DNA of 64,000 nucleotides. It comes from an uncultured Alteromonas sp. GTDB lineage: Bacteria > Pseudomonadota > Gammaproteobacteria > Enterobacterales > Alteromonadaceae. Numbering within the stretch: the stretch's first letter is position 1; each line of letters starts with the position of its first letter. The notes under the pieces are model-generated. The model worked only from the letters and a program-made list of their open reading frames with translations, was not told the DNA's origin and did no database searches. Made by a program: the position numbers and the translations under genes. The stretch spans positions 1 through 64,000 of the forward strand of contig NZ_CAJXQY010000007.1 of assembly GCF_913058315.1 (NCBI RefSeq), read 5' to 3'. Below are positions 1 through 10,124 of the stretch, one piece after another.

Positions 1-31
1 ATTAAATGTATTGCTCATCTTTAGAGATGGC

Positions 32-96
32 ATCTAACAAGCAATTTAAGCGGACTCTGCCAAGAGCAGGCAGCGCCGCTTAATTGAGTGTTAGCA
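32..96 (+). repeat. attC recombination site 1 (end of a cassette whose gene lies off-window)
   Basis: The R'' core ATCTAAC (32-38) and the R' core GTTAGCA (90-96) bracket a short imperfect inverted repeat in which TTAAGCGG near 46-53 pairs with CCGCTTAA near 76-83. This is the folded layout of an integron attC site. The R' core does not complement this site's own R''. It complements the R'' of the next cassette (TGCTAAC, 477-483), as expected when the crossover lies between G and TT. About 65 bp long. Confidence 0.85.
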
Positions 97-119
97 GTCA
101 GGTCTTAGGATTTAGTTAA

Positions 120-482
120 ATGGAATTTTTTGAAGAAGTAATATATGAAATGTATGGTTTTACTTTACTGGAGTTTCTTTTTTACGCCTTAGATGCTTTC
201 GTCATCTGTGCTTGTTTCATCGCTTTGTTAGTAAGCTCAATTAAATTAAATCGTCGTATTAATTCCAAAGAGTCTCGCGTGTTTGTCTATTCTTGCGTAG
301 CTGTGCTGGTTCTGAGTGTCCTATCAGGCGTCGTATCAGAGTATAGCTATCAGCATAACGATACTGTGTCTTTAACAGAGTTGTTAGTGGTTTACTCCCC
401 ATCAGCAGCTGTCGTATTACTTACTATTAGTCTTCTTCGATTATTAAAAAGCTTAAGTGGCGGTTTAAGCAATGACTGCTAA
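120..482 (+). CDS. Integron cassette gene: small multi-pass membrane protein, unknown function
   Basis: A 120-residue protein that I do not recognise. Three hydrophobic stretches (about residues 15-42, 55-75 and 90-108) suggest an integral inner-membrane protein with a short basic loop (KLNRRINSKESR) after the first segment. A TAGGA motif about 9 nt upstream of the ATG supports the start. The stop codon TAA lies inside the R'' core of the following attC, so gene and recombination site are fused in the way usual for cassettes. It is the only gene of the cassette spanning 91-578. The composition is AT-rich compared with the chromosome to the right, which fits acquisition by transfer. The function is unknown and expression would depend on an upstream cassette or array promoter. 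Confidence 0.7.
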   Translation: MEFFEEVIYEMYGFTLLEFLFYALDAFVICACFIALLVSSIKLNRRINSKESRVFVYSCVAVLVLSVLSGVVSEYSYQHNDTVSLTELLVVYSPSAAVVLLTISLLRLLKSLSGGLSNDC

Positions 483-584
483 CAAAAAAAGATTATGTCG
501 CCCGCAGGCGGGCTGGGACACAAACAGGCAGGCGGCTTCGCCATTATAGCCTGCCTGTTCGTGCCCCATATTTAAAAGTTAGGT
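477..584 (+). repeat. attC recombination site 2
   Basis: The R'' core TGCTAAC (477-483) and R' core GTTAGGT (578-584) enclose about 108 bp with strong internal dyads: CCCGC/GCGGG near 500-514 and CAGGCAGGC/GCCTGCCTG near 525-560. The R' complements the R'' of the following cassette (ACCTAAC, 1540-1546). This confirms a genuine cassette junction. Confidence 0.9.
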
Positions 585-643
585 ACAAGGGACCGGTAAG
601 CTCAAAAGCTCAACCTTTTTGTCATTATTGATAAGGATGTCTG

Positions 644-1531
644 ATGAAAAAAATTACTATTTTTCTGTTGATGATTGCTTTTAATTCGCATGCTGTTGTT
701 AAACGGCATGATATTAAGTCGGAACTATACGAACTAGAAAGTCCTCCAGAATACTATGTAGATATGCCTTTTGAAGGAACTGCTGTTTTAATAGATAAAA
801 ATTGGTTGCTAGCCCCAGCACATGTGATTTATACGTTTTATTACGATTACCTTGGAAAGCCTCTAGAAGTAGGTGGTATCGAAAATAGAATCGAAAAAAT
901 TGTGTTCCACCCTGAATATGTGCAAGACCAAACTGACTGGGGAGATAGTAATCCTCAACCGCTGATGGACTTTTTGAATAATCATAGCGATATAGCGTTA
1001 ATAAAACTTACCAATTCTGTAACTCATATTAATCCAATTACAATTTTTTCTGGAAAAACTGAGCTAGGTCTTCAAGTCACTGTATACGGCAAGGGGGCCG
1101 TTGGTAATGGTTTAATTGGAGAAATAAGAGAAACAAAAAATGCAGGTTTTTTAGAAAGAGCTTATAACTGGTTTCGACAACCATTTACAGAGTTGGCACC
1201 GACCCAAAGATTCAGACAGCTTAATTATTATAATAATGTTATCACTGAAGTTGATGAACGCTGGATCAGGTTTAAATTTGATGCAGACGAAACTGCATTG
1301 CCATTAGAGGGTACTATAGGCGCAGGGGACAGCGGAGGTCCTGCCGTAATATTTGAAGATGATATACCTGTGTTAGTAGGTTTAGCTAGTTGGGTTGAAA
1401 TAGACTCTCCGTTAAATCAATTTGTCTCCGGAAAATATAACTCAGTTGCAGTTTTTGTCAGAGTGTCATCTTTCGAAAATTGGATTGATAAAGTATTAAA
1501 TGAAAATAGACGTTCAGATGAAAGGTTGTAA
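644..1531 (+). CDS. Integron cassette gene: secreted trypsin-like (S1 family) serine protease
   Basis: A 295-residue protein. An N-terminal signal peptide (basic MKK, hydrophobic core, cleavage probably after HA near residue 17) indicates export. The chymotrypsin-fold catalytic triad is visible: His in LLAPAH (about residue 59), Asp in HSDIALIKL (about residue 117) and Ser in GAGDSGGPA (about residue 230). It should therefore be an active periplasmic or secreted endopeptidase. The substrate is not predictable. The length is normal for a single-domain S1 protease with some loop insertions and there is no membrane anchor. The ATG is preceded by AAGGATG-like purines. It is the sole gene of the cassette 579-1649. 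The codon use and AT content are unlike the core genes, which fits transfer. Confidence 0.88.
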   Translation: MKKITIFLLMIAFNSHAVVKRHDIKSELYELESPPEYYVDMPFEGTAVLIDKNWLLAPAHVIYTFYYDYLGKPLEVGGIENRIEKIVFHPEYVQDQTDWGDSNPQPLMDFLNNHSDIALIKLTNSVTHINPITIFSGKTELGLQVTVYGKGAVGNGLIGEIRETKNAGFLERAYNWFRQPFTELAPTQRFRQLNYYNNVITEVDERWIRFKFDADETALPLEGTIGAGDSGGPAVIFEDDIPVLVGLASWVEIDSPLNQFVSGKYNSVAVFVRVSSFENWIDKVLNENRRSDERL

Positions 1532-1539
1532 TAGTGTGC

Positions 1540-1655
1540 ACCTAACAAGCGCATAAACACTCGCTTCGCTCGCGTGGGACAAATATACGTAGGCTCCCTG
1601 CGCTTCGCTTGTTATTTTAGCCTACATATTTCTGCCCGTTATGCGGGTGTTAGGC
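1540..1655 (+). repeat. attC recombination site 3
   Basis: The R'' core ACCTAAC (1540-1546) and R' core GTTAGGC (1649-1655) flank about 116 bp of imperfect dyad; TATACGTAGGCT pairs with AGCCTACATA. The R' complements the R'' of the next cassette (GCCTAAC, 2418-2424). The sites differ from each other in sequence, which is more like a mixed-origin array than the homogeneous repeats of a Vibrio superintegron. Confidence 0.9.
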
Positions 1656-1664
1656 AATTAGAGA

Positions 1665-2423
1665 ATGAACATGTCAGATTTCTATAATCAATTATCACCG
1701 TTCTATCACTTAATCTATGAAAATTGGGAGTCAAGCGTCGAAACTCAAGGATCGCAACTCCGTGAGATCATTGATAAAAAGGTGATAGGTAGCAATCGAA
1801 AAATTCTAGATGTAGCTTGTGGTATTGGAACTCAAAGCATTGGTCTTTCTTTAGAGGGTTTTGATGTTACTGCCTCCGACTTATCTTCTGGTGCTATAGA
1901 ACGAGCACGCTTTGAAGCTCAAAGTCGTGGGTGTGAAATAGATTTTTCGGTATGCGATATGCTTGATATTGAAGCTCACCATGTCGAAAACTATGATGCT
2001 GTTGTTTGTGCAGACAATTCTATTCCCCACCTTCTTAGTGATGAAGAAATCCTTTCTGCCTTAAAAGCTATGAAGTCTCGGCTTCGGCTTGGTGGCAGTT
2101 GTATTATCACTATGCGTGATTACGCTAAAGAGCCTAGGGGTAAGGGTATCCTAAAACCGTATGGAGTCCGTGAAATAGGCAATATTAGGTATCTTATATG
2201 GCAAGTTTGGGACTTCGATGGGGAACAATATACGGTTTCGATGTACTTCGTAGAAGATAACATGAAGAGTTTAAAGCCTAATTCTCAAGTTATGCGCTCA
2301 CGCTACTATGCAATATCAACAAATAAAATGTTGGAGCTTATGAGGGAGGCGGGTTTCGAGCGTGTTGAGCGTTTAGACAATGTATTTTTTCAACCCGTTT
2401 TAGTCGGCTCAAAAAATGCCTAA
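1665..2423 (+). CDS. Integron cassette gene: class I SAM-dependent methyltransferase
   Basis: A 252-residue soluble protein with the Rossmann-type methyltransferase fold. Motif I reads ILDVACGIGTQS (about residues 47-58) and binds S-adenosylmethionine. An acidic residue at the end of strand 2 follows (TASDLS, about 72), then the motif-IV-like YDAVVCADN (about 108-116). The N-terminus (DFYNQLSPFYHLIYENWE) is typical of small-molecule or UbiE/glycine-N-methyltransferase-like enzymes. The substrate cannot be assigned. ATG codons at 1665 and 1671 are both possible, with purine-rich TAGAGA just upstream. The stop overlaps the R'' core of attC 4. It is the only gene of the last cassette, 1650 to about 2528. 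Confidence 0.85.
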   Translation: MNMSDFYNQLSPFYHLIYENWESSVETQGSQLREIIDKKVIGSNRKILDVACGIGTQSIGLSLEGFDVTASDLSSGAIERARFEAQSRGCEIDFSVCDMLDIEAHHVENYDAVVCADNSIPHLLSDEEILSALKAMKSRLRLGGSCIITMRDYAKEPRGKGILKPYGVREIGNIRYLIWQVWDFDGEQYTVSMYFVEDNMKSLKPNSQVMRSRYYAISTNKMLELMREAGFERVERLDNVFFQPVLVGSKNA

Positions 2424-2534
2424 CAAAGCCATCAAGTGGGACGTCCAACACTCCGTTGCTTTTGTGTTGTCGCTGCGCTCCCTTATAACACAAAAGCAAC
2501 TACGCGTTGGCCGCCCCTTATGGCGGCGTGATGT
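2418..2534 (+). repeat. attC recombination site 4, terminal, with degenerate R' core
   Basis: The R'' core is GCCTAAC (2418-2424). The internal arms are well preserved: CAACAC...GTTGC with GCAAC...GTTGG, and GCCATCAAGTGGG with CCCCTTATGGC. The expected right core GTTRRRY reads GTGATGT (2528-2534), breaking the invariant GTT. No further cassette follows, so this is the far end of the array. A 63-codon open frame inside it (2416-2607) is judged spurious. Confidence 0.75.
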
Positions 2535-2774
2535 CCGCTTTAGCAAAATTTTTAGTTCTAGAGTGAGTTTGATGGCCTTTGTGGAAACGTCCGCTTTTGA
2601 CCAGTAGCAGAAAAAGTGAGAGTAGGAGAAGGACTGACTGAATTTTTCTACTGAGCCAGGTTTGAACGTAATCAGATAAACAGTTGCTTATTTCGATCGC
2701 TATAAGACAACAAAAAACAAACCGCAGGGGATAATGGGGCGGAGATAGGGAAACTGACTTTTAGTGGTTACATA
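2535..2774. other. Gene-free junction between integron array and chromosome
   Basis: About 240 bp between the last attC and the cspD terminator. I see no open frame with a plausible start, no second attC and no attI-like sequence. It probably marks the original array/chromosome boundary or a decayed cassette. Confidence 0.5.
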
Positions 2775-2810
2775 AACAAGCCTTACTCGATGTACCGGGT
2801 AAGGCTTGTT
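2775..2810 (-). terminator. Hairpin terminator downstream of cspD
   Basis: A 12-bp perfect stem, AACAAGCCTTAC (2775-2786) with GTAAGGCTTGTT (2799-2810), and a 12-nt loop. It lies 25 bp beyond the minus-strand cspD stop. The U-tract is short, so termination may be only moderate. Confidence 0.6.
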
Positions 2811-2835
2811 ACTTAATCTATTTCAGTGGAGTGCG

Positions 2836-3054
2836 TTAACGCTCTTCGTCTTCGACAATACCTATGTTCTCGGCATGCAAGCCTTTGGGGCCTTGCTGAA
2901 CCTCGTAGGTTACTTCCTGACCGGCTTTTAACGATCGATAGCCTTCCATTTGTATTGTTGAGTAGTGAGCAAAAATGTCTTCGCCACCTTCCTCGGGCAC
3001 AATAAATCCAAACCCTTTCGCGTTGTTAAACCATTTAACTTTGCCAACCGCCAT
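2836..3054 (-). CDS. cspD: Cold-shock-domain protein CspD
   Basis: A 72-residue single cold-shock domain (OB fold). It shows the RNP1-like KGFGFI (residues 13-18) and RNP2-like DIFAHYS (about 26-32) nucleic-acid-binding motifs. The length and acidic C-terminus (VEDEER) match the CspD subgroup rather than cold-inducible CspA. In Escherichia coli CspD binds single-stranded DNA and inhibits replication in stationary phase. It is divergent from clpS, the conserved cspD/clpS-clpA arrangement of gammaproteobacteria, which supports the CspD name. The shared upstream region (3055-3264) has no gene and should hold both promoters. Confidence 0.9.
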   Translation of the reverse strand: MAVGKVKWFNNAKGFGFIVPEEGGEDIFAHYSTIQMEGYRSLKAGQEVTYEVQQGPKGLHAENIGIVEDEER

Positions 3055-3264
3055 ACATCGACTTCCTCTTAATCCTTGAACTCACGGGAAACTGCCCCCA
3101 CAATACAATTAAGGCATGGGACAGCTAGTCTTGTGCGTCACTCACAAAACATATTAAAACTGTAGATATTTTGACCGCATTATGCAAGTGCATTTTATTT
3201 TTTTCCGAACAAATTAATGGTAAAAAAGATAATAAATTGCTTGCAGACGCACTATGATTAAATT

Positions 3265-3585
3265 ATGAGTAAAGGTAACGCCATTAGTATCGATAAGGAA
3301 CGGCTACTCGAGCAGGAGAGGAAGAAGACTGAACCGCCTCCGATGTATAAGGTCCTATTGAATAACGATGACTACACGCCAATGGATTTCGTAGTAGAAA
3401 TTCTGATGCGTTTTTTCCGGATGGATGCTGAAAAAGCAAACCAACTGATGCTGACTGTTCATTATCGGGGCAAGGCTGTATGTGGCATTTATACTGCTGA
3501 GATAGCAGAAACGAAAGTCATGCAGGTCAATCAATATGCCCGCAAGCATCAACACCCGTTGATGTGTACGATGGAACAGGCGTGA
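3265..3585 (+). CDS. clpS: ATP-dependent Clp protease adaptor ClpS
   Basis: A 106-residue adaptor and N-recognin that delivers substrates with N-terminal Leu, Phe, Trp or Tyr to ClpAP. The core is well conserved: the [15 protein letters not shown] segment (about residues 29-43), which shapes the hydrophobic N-degron pocket, then [19 protein letters not shown] (about 73-91), with the conserved pocket His in the TVHYRG stretch. The disordered N-terminal tail (ERKKTEPPP) that engages the ClpA pore is present. It lies just upstream of clpA, its functional partner, and is probably co-transcribed with it. Confidence 0.96.
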   Translation: MSKGNAISIDKERLLEQERKKTEPPPMYKVLLNNDDYTPMDFVVEILMRFFRMDAEKANQLMLTVHYRGKAVCGIYTAEIAETKVMQVNQYARKHQHPLMCTMEQA

Positions 3586-3612
3586 GTTATAAACCTAACA
3601 GGGGCAATGTAT

Positions 3613-5892
3613 ATGCTGAATAAAGAATTAGAGCAGACGTTAAACGAGGCTTTTGTATTCGCGAGAGAGCATCGTCATGAATTTATGACGGTGGAACACT
3701 TGCTGTTGGCCTTGTTAGATAATCCGGCTGCTCAGGAAGCCCTCAAGGCCTGTGGCGCGGATATAGATAATATCCGTGGCGAACTGGTCGAGTTTGTGAA
3801 GGACACCACACCGTTAATCCTGGACGACCAGGCGAGCGATCGCGAAACCCAGCCTACGTTAGGATTTCAACGCGTATTGCAACGCGCCGTCTTCCACGTA
3901 CAGTCGTCAGGTAAAGAAGAAGTCACCGGTGCTAATGTGCTGGTTGCCATTTTCAGCGAACAGGAAAGTCAGGCCGTTTATATCCTCAAAAAGTCGGATG
4001 TGACCCGCCTCGACGTGGTTAACTTTATTAGCCATGGCGTGAGTAAGGCCGAAGACGAAGCGCCTGAATCCAATGAAGCCAGTGAAGAAACAGCCGAAGG
4101 CGATGAATCCGGCTCGGCACTGGCTAAATATGCTACCAATCTTAACCGTCAGGCGCAGGAAGGTAAAATCGACCCGTTAATCGGCCGTGATACCGAACTG
4201 GAGCGGACCATACAGATTTTATGTCGACGCCGCAAAAATAACCCGCTATTGGTGGGTGAAGCCGGCGTAGGTAAAACGGCGATTGCCGAAGGCCTGGCGT
4301 ATCGTATCGTTGAAAATCAAGTACCTGAAGTCATTGAAGAGTGTACCGTTTACTCTCTGGACTTGGGTGGCTTACTGGCCGGTACCAAATACCGTGGAGA
4401 CTTTGAAAAACGTCTGAAAGGCATTTTAAAAGAGCTCTCCCGGGATAAAAACGCGATCCTGTTTATTGATGAGATCCACACCATTATTGGAGCCGGTGCG
4501 GCATCAGGTGGTGTGATGGATGCCTCTAACCTGCTCAAACCAAAACTGAGCTCAGGCGAGTTACGTTGTATCGGTTCAACCACTTATCAGGAATATCAGG
4601 GCATATTCGAAAAAGATCGGGCGCTGGCACGTCGCTTCCAGAAAGTTGATGTGGCCGAGCCAAGTGTGACCGATACCACGAAGATCCTTCAGGGGCTGAA
4701 GTCGCGCTATGAAGAGCATCACAGCGTACGCTTCACGCAAAAGGCCCTGCAGGCAGCGGCAGAGTTGTCGGCAAAATACATTAATGAGCGTCACTTACCC
4801 GACAAAGCTATCGACGTTATGGACGAAGCCGGTGCCAGCCAGCGCCTGTTACCCCAGTCTAAGCGTAAGAAAGTGATCAACGTTGGTGAGATTGAGCAGA
4901 TCATCGCCAAGATGGCGCGTATTCCGGAAAAATCGGTGTCTGCGTCAGACAAAGAAGTGCTTAAGAACCTGGGCCGCAACCTGAAAATGGTAGTGTTCGG
5001 TCAGGACAAAGCCATTGAGTCGCTGTCTGATGCGATTCACCTGTCCCGCGCGGGTCTTGGTACCGAAGAGAAACCTATTGGGTCATTCCTGTTCGCCGGT
5101 CCTACTGGCGTGGGTAAAACCGAGGTCACACAGCAGTTAGCCAAAATTATGGGCGTTGAACTGGTGCGTTTTGATATGTCTGAGTACATGGAGCGTCACG
5201 CAGTAAGCCGCCTGATAGGGGCGCCTCCTGGCTATGTGGGGTTCGACCAGGGTGGGCTGTTGACTGATGCGGTAATCAAACACCCGTATTCAGTGGTCCT
5301 GCTGGATGAAATCGAGAAAGCGCACAGCGATATTTATAATATTCTGCTGCAGGTCATGGACCACGGTACGCTAACCGATAACAACGGGCGTAAAGTGGAC
5401 TTCAGAAACGTGGTGCTGGTGATGACAACCAACGCTGGTGTACAGGAAACCATCCGTACGTCGATTGGCTTCAAACAGCAGGATCACAGTCACGATGCCA
5501 TGAGCGAAATTAATAAGATCTTTTCACCGGAATTCAGAAACCGTCTCGATTCGATTATCTGGTTTAATCATCTGGATACGGATGTCATTCTGCAGGTGGT
5601 CGATAAGTTTATTATTGAGCTTCAGGCGCAATTAGATACTAAAGGCGTGTCCCTTGAAGTATCACCTGCGGCAAGGGCGCACCTGGCCGAAAAAGGCTAC
5701 GACAAGTCCATGGGCGCGCGTCCTATGTCACGGCTTATTCAGGAGTCACTCAAGAAAGAACTGGCTAACGAGTTGTTGTTTGGTAAGTTAAGCAACGGTG
5801 GTGATGTCAGAGTCGATTTGGAAGATGATAAACTGGTGTTTGTTTATAATTCTGAAGACCAGCCTGAATCGGCGACTGAGTCCAGTGACTAA
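3613..5892 (+). CDS. clpA: ATP-dependent Clp protease ATPase subunit ClpA
   Basis: An AAA+ unfoldase that feeds ClpS-delivered and other substrates into the ClpP chamber. The order is a Clp N domain (about 1-145), an acidic linker, AAA module D1 with Walker A GEAGVGKT (about 215-222) and Walker B LFIDEIH, and module D2 with Walker A GPTGVGKT (about 496-503) and Walker [13 protein letters not shown]-terminal D2-small domain follows. At 759 residues it matches E. coli ClpA. An in-frame ATG at 3607 exists, but the ribosome site AGGGG (3600-3604) lies only 2 nt from it and 8 nt from 3613, so 3613 is preferred; the result then starts MLNKELE like E. coli. It is followed by a strong terminator. Confidence 0.96.
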   Translation: MLNKELEQTLNEAFVFAREHRHEFMTVEHLLLALLDNPAAQEALKACGADIDNIRGELVEFVKDTTPLILDDQASDRETQPTLGFQRVLQRAVFHVQSSGKEEVTGANVLVAIFSEQESQAVYILKKSDVTRLDVVNFISHGVSKAEDEAPESNEASEETAEGDESGSALAKYATNLNRQAQEGKIDPLIGRDTELERTIQILCRRRKNNPLLVGEAGVGKTAIAEGLAYRIVENQVPEVIEECTVYSLDLGGLLAGTKYRGDFEKRLKGILKELSRDKNAILFIDEIHTIIGAGAASGGVMDASNLLKPKLSSGELRCIGSTTYQEYQGIFEKDRALARRFQKVDVAEPSVTDTTKILQGLKSRYEEHHSVRFTQKALQAAAELSAKYINERHLPDKAIDVMDEAGASQRLLPQSKRKKVINVGEIEQIIAKMARIPEKSVSASDKEVLKNLGRNLKMVVFGQDKAIESLSDAIHLSRAGLGTEEKPIGSFLFAGPTGVGKTEVTQQLAKIMGVELVRFDMSEYMERHAVSRLIGAPPGYVGFDQGGLLTDAVIKHPYSVVLLDEIEKAHSDIYNILLQVMDHGTLTDNNGRKVDFRNVVLVMTTNAGVQETIRTSIGFKQQDHSHDAMSEINKIFSPEFRNRLDSIIWFNHLDTDVILQVVDKFIIELQAQLDTKGVSLEVSPAARAHLAEKGYDKSMGARPMSRLIQESLKKELANELLFGKLSNGGDVRVDLEDDKLVFVYNSEDQPESATESSD

Positions 5893-5914
5893 ATCTTGAA
5901 TTATCAGCCTCTAA

Positions 5915-5947
5915 CAAAAAACCCGAACACTTGGTTCGGGTTTTTTT
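5915..5947. terminator. Bidirectional rho-independent terminator between clpA and infA
   Basis: The stem ACCCGAAC (5921-5928) pairs with GTTCGGGT (5934-5941) around a 5-nt loop. It is flanked by an A-run on the left and a T-run on the right. It can therefore stop clpA transcription on the plus strand and infA transcription on the minus strand. Confidence 0.9.
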
Positions 5948-5991
5948 ATGCTTATCACATTATCGCGTAAGCTGGCGTATGCCGGAATGAA

Positions 5992-6210
<219 letters not shown>

Positions 6211-6316
6211 CTAAAGCAATAACCTCAATTAATCACAAATTTTTCGCCGCGCAGACATTAACCAATTCATAGATATAAGTAAAGGATTAAATAAGCTTAT
6301 TAGCTAATTGCTGTGG

Positions 6317-7081
6317 CTAGCGGAGAAAATCGATCAGCAAATCGTTCTGACGGTCAGCGATCTCTGTCACCTGTTGTGCATTTTCAAAGCGCTGCCACTG
6401 ATGATTGATATACCGTTCGTGGGGTAAAAAGCGGTTTTTGTAGTTCATTTTATTGCAATCATCAATCTGATAGCCCAAATACAGATAGTGCCTGTTTTGC
6501 GCCTGCGTATGATAAATTTGCTGCAGGATCATCCAGGTACCCAAAGAACGATGGTGGTAATCCGGGTCGTAGAACGTGTACATGGCTGAAAAGCCGTCAA
6601 TATTGTCGTTGCTATCGATAATATCGGTTACCGCTACCGCAATCAGCTTGTCACCATCGTAGGCCTCTACGAATAGCGGCGAGTTCCATTCACAGGTCAG
6701 AAAGCTTTCAAATTGCGCTGGATTTGGCGGGTACATGGTACCGTCTGCGTGACGCTCGGTGATGTAGCGTTCGTACAGCGGGTAATACGCCGCGTTGGTG
6801 TGAGAGGCGGTGCGGGTGGTTAATGATTTATTTTTATTGAGTAATCGTCGCTGACTACGTGACGGCGTAAACTCGGCCACCGGCAGGCGGATAGAGTGAC
6901 AGGCTGTACACTGCTGGCAATAGGGGCGGTACACCTGGTCGCCGCTGCGTCTGAATCCGGCTTGTATAAGCTGCGGATAGTGCACTGCACAATCAGTATG
7001 GCTGCCCACATACACCAGCAACTGCTCTTCTTGATCAGGCAGGTAACTGCAGTCGAATGTTTGGGTAATGCCAAATTTCAT
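6317..7081 (-). CDS. bpt: Aspartate/glutamate leucyltransferase Bpt
   Basis: Transfers leucine from Leu-tRNA to proteins with N-terminal Asp or Glu, turning them into ClpS substrates. The N-terminal half carries the ATE-N domain with Cys motifs (CSYL near residue 12, YCQQCTACH near 53-61). The C-terminal half is the GNAT-like ATE-C domain (FSAMYTFYDPDYHHRSLGTW, about 165-185). At 254 residues it has family length. A GTG at 7093 could extend the frame by four codons, but the ATG at 7081 has AAGTGA at suitable distance and leaves no overlap with aat. It forms a likely trxB-aat-bpt unit. Confidence 0.92.
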   Translation of the reverse strand: MKFGITQTFDCSYLPDQEEQLLVYVGSHTDCAVHYPQLIQAGFRRSGDQVYRPYCQQCTACHSIRLPVAEFTPSRSQRRLLNKNKSLTTRTASHTNAAYYPLYERYITERHADGTMYPPNPAQFESFLTCEWNSPLFVEAYDGDKLIAVAVTDIIDSNDNIDGFSAMYTFYDPDYHHRSLGTWMILQQIYHTQAQNRHYLYLGYQIDDCNKMNYKNRFLPHERYINHQWQRFENAQQVTEIADRQNDLLIDFLR

Positions 7082-7085
7082 GGGG

Positions 7086-7820
7086 TTATTCACTTAAGTC
7101 TTGAGCGCACCAGGTACGTTGATAATCTGAACAAATATAACCGTCCTGATCAAGTGTTTGGTTATTGCGCGACAATCGCGAGATAAAGGCTTCCCGTTCA
7201 ATACTGATAGCCCCCAGGCTCATCAGGTGCTCGGTAGGCATCTGACAGTCAATAAAATCGCCGCCATGACACTGCATGTGCTTCACCAGAAACGCCAGAG
7301 CGAGTTTTGAGGTATTGGGCAGGCGGTGAAACATTGACTCGCCGCAAAATACTCTGCCAACGGCCACGCCGTATAGACCACCTACCAGTTCATCATCTTT
7401 CCAGACTTCAACAGAATGGGCCAGGCCCAGTTCGTGCAACGATTGATAAGCGGCGATCATCTCCGCAGTGATCCAGGTGGATGTCTGGCCATACTGAATG
7501 CGTGGGATATGGGCGCATTGGTCTATGACGGCGGCAAAGTCTTTATTCAGGGTCACCCGGTAGGTTTGTTTGCGCATCAGTTTACGCAGGCTTGAGCTGG
7601 CGCGAAACGTGTCGAGCGGGATAATCGCGCGCGGAGAAGGGCTCCACCACAACAATGGTTCGCCTTCACTGAACCAGGGGAATATTCCCTGACTGTAAGC
7701 GGTCAATAATCTGCCTGGCGATAAGTCGGCGCCGTAAGCGAGTAAGCCATTGGGCTCATCCAGTGCATGTTCGACCGGAGGAAAAGGGCTGTCAGGGTCT
7801 AAATAGGGCAGGGTAATCAT
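7086..7820 (-). CDS. aat: Leucyl/phenylalanyl-tRNA--protein transferase Aat
   Basis: Adds Leu or Phe from aminoacyl-tRNA to proteins with N-terminal Arg or Lys, creating ClpS-recognised degrons. Family blocks are visible: PNGLLAYGADLSPGRLLTAY and GIFPWF near the N-terminus, LLWWSPSPRAI, and GGLYGVAVGRVFCGESMFHR in the GNAT-like core. The open frame continues upstream to 7919, but that extension overlaps trxB by about 50 bp and matches nothing in the family. The ATG at 7820 gives 244 residues (MITLPYLD) and is preferred, although no clear ribosome site precedes it. Confidence 0.93.
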   Translation of the reverse strand: MITLPYLDPDSPFPPVEHALDEPNGLLAYGADLSPGRLLTAYSQGIFPWFSEGEPLLWWSPSPRAIIPLDTFRASSSLRKLMRKQTYRVTLNKDFAAVIDQCAHIPRIQYGQTSTWITAEMIAAYQSLHELGLAHSVEVWKDDELVGGLYGVAVGRVFCGESMFHRLPNTSKLALAFLVKHMQCHGGDFIDCQMPTEHLMSLGAISIEREAFISRLSRNNQTLDQDGYICSDYQRTWCAQDLSE

Positions 7821-7870
7821 GCTGTGAGCATGCCTGACGGCGGCTATCCAGCCACCGCCAGTCGTCAGGA

Positions 7871-9178
<1,308 letters not shown>

Positions 9179-9625
9179 ATGGCCCAGTCAGTTACCAACA
9201 TGCTTAAAGATGGTCAGGAATACATGAAAACCTGGCCCTTACGTCGCGAGCTGTACACCTTGTTCCCGGATTGCAGGGTAGTGGCCGCTACCCGGTTTGC
9301 AGTGCGCTTTATGCCGCCAGTGGCCGTTTTAGCCTGCGCCACCTTGCTTAATACCCTCGGAACCGACTATTTGCCTCAGGCACTTGCTGTGGGCGCATTC
9401 TTTCTGAGTATGCCTATGCAGGGGTTACTGTGGTTAGGCAAACGCTCTAACGAGAAACTGCCACCGCAATTGAGCCATTGGTATCAGGAAGTGTTAACCA
9501 AAATGCGTGATCAGGGGTGTTCAGTACAAAAACCAAAGCATGAGCCCCGTTACCGCGAGCTAGCGCGTTTACTGAAAACCGCATTCGAAGATTTAGACAA
9601 AGCCTTTACCCGCCAGTGGTTTTAA
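9179..9625 (+). CDS. yfbV: UPF0208 membrane protein YfbV
   Basis: A 148-residue inner-membrane protein of the YfbV family. The conserved block KTWPLRREL (about residues 17-25) precedes two hydrophobic helices (about 46-62 and 68-86, the second containing SMPMQGLLWLGKRS). A soluble C-terminal tail follows. In E. coli YfbV has been linked to insulation of the terminus macrodomain; whether that holds here is unknown. The 3' end overlaps the convergent sprT gene by 20 bp. Confidence 0.9.
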   Translation: MAQSVTNMLKDGQEYMKTWPLRRELYTLFPDCRVVAATRFAVRFMPPVAVLACATLLNTLGTDYLPQALAVGAFFLSMPMQGLLWLGKRSNEKLPPQLSHWYQEVLTKMRDQGCSVQKPKHEPRYRELARLLKTAFEDLDKAFTRQWF

Positions 9626-10124
9626 GCTGCCGGTTTAATTCCAATCTGCATAGAACCTGCCTGCACTGGCGGCACTGATACTGCCGCTGGCCGCGTACCA
9701 CGGCGTTATGCCGGCGGATACTCAACTCAACGTCTCCACAGCCACAGCGATAGCGTACGCTGGGAATATTCAGCGGTGATAAATCAAATTCATGGCGGGT
9801 TTCGGGAGCGCAGTTAAACACCTCCTGCATCATGGCCTGCCATTCCTTACCGTGGGGTTTTACCCGCCCGTACAACTGATAAACCAACAGGTGGCTGACC
9901 TCATGGGGCAGCACGTCGGAAGAGTAAGCTTGCTGATTGTGAGCAAACAATACCGGATGAAGATTTATCCGGTTTTGCTGCAAAAACGCGGTGCCTGCAT
10001 GGCGGCCACTGCGTCTGAAGGTCAGAGTGGGGCGTACGAACGTTCGCCTGAAATAGCTATCCGCCTCGAGGTATAACGCCTCGAGACGGTCATTGAGTAA
10101 CTGCTTATCGCTGGCGGATATCAA
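9606..10124 (-). CDS. sprT: SprT family zinc-dependent protein
   Basis: A 172-residue protein of the SprT/Spartan metalloprotease-like family. The zincin motif HEVSH is at residues 74-78 (PHEVSHLLVYQLYG). A C-terminal zinc ribbon has CGCG and CRQC pairs. Eukaryotic Spartan degrades DNA-protein crosslinks; the role of bacterial SprT is poorly defined, so activity is inferred from the motif. The start ATG overlaps the sppA stop in an ATGA arrangement, indicating translational coupling with sppA. Confidence 0.9.
   Translation of the reverse strand: MISASDKQLLNDRLEALYLEADSYFRRTFVRPTLTFRRSGRHAGTAFLQQNRINLHPVLFAHNQQAYSSDVLPHEVSHLLVYQLYGRVKPHGKEWQAMMQEVFNCAPETRHEFDLSPLNIPSVRYRCGCGDVELSIRRHNAVVRGQRQYQCRQCRQVLCRLELNRQLKTTGG

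Noticed and set aside
2416-2607. 63-residue open frame after the methyltransferase cassette gene
   Set aside because: It runs entirely through the attC fold, has no ribosome site and no recognisable protein features.
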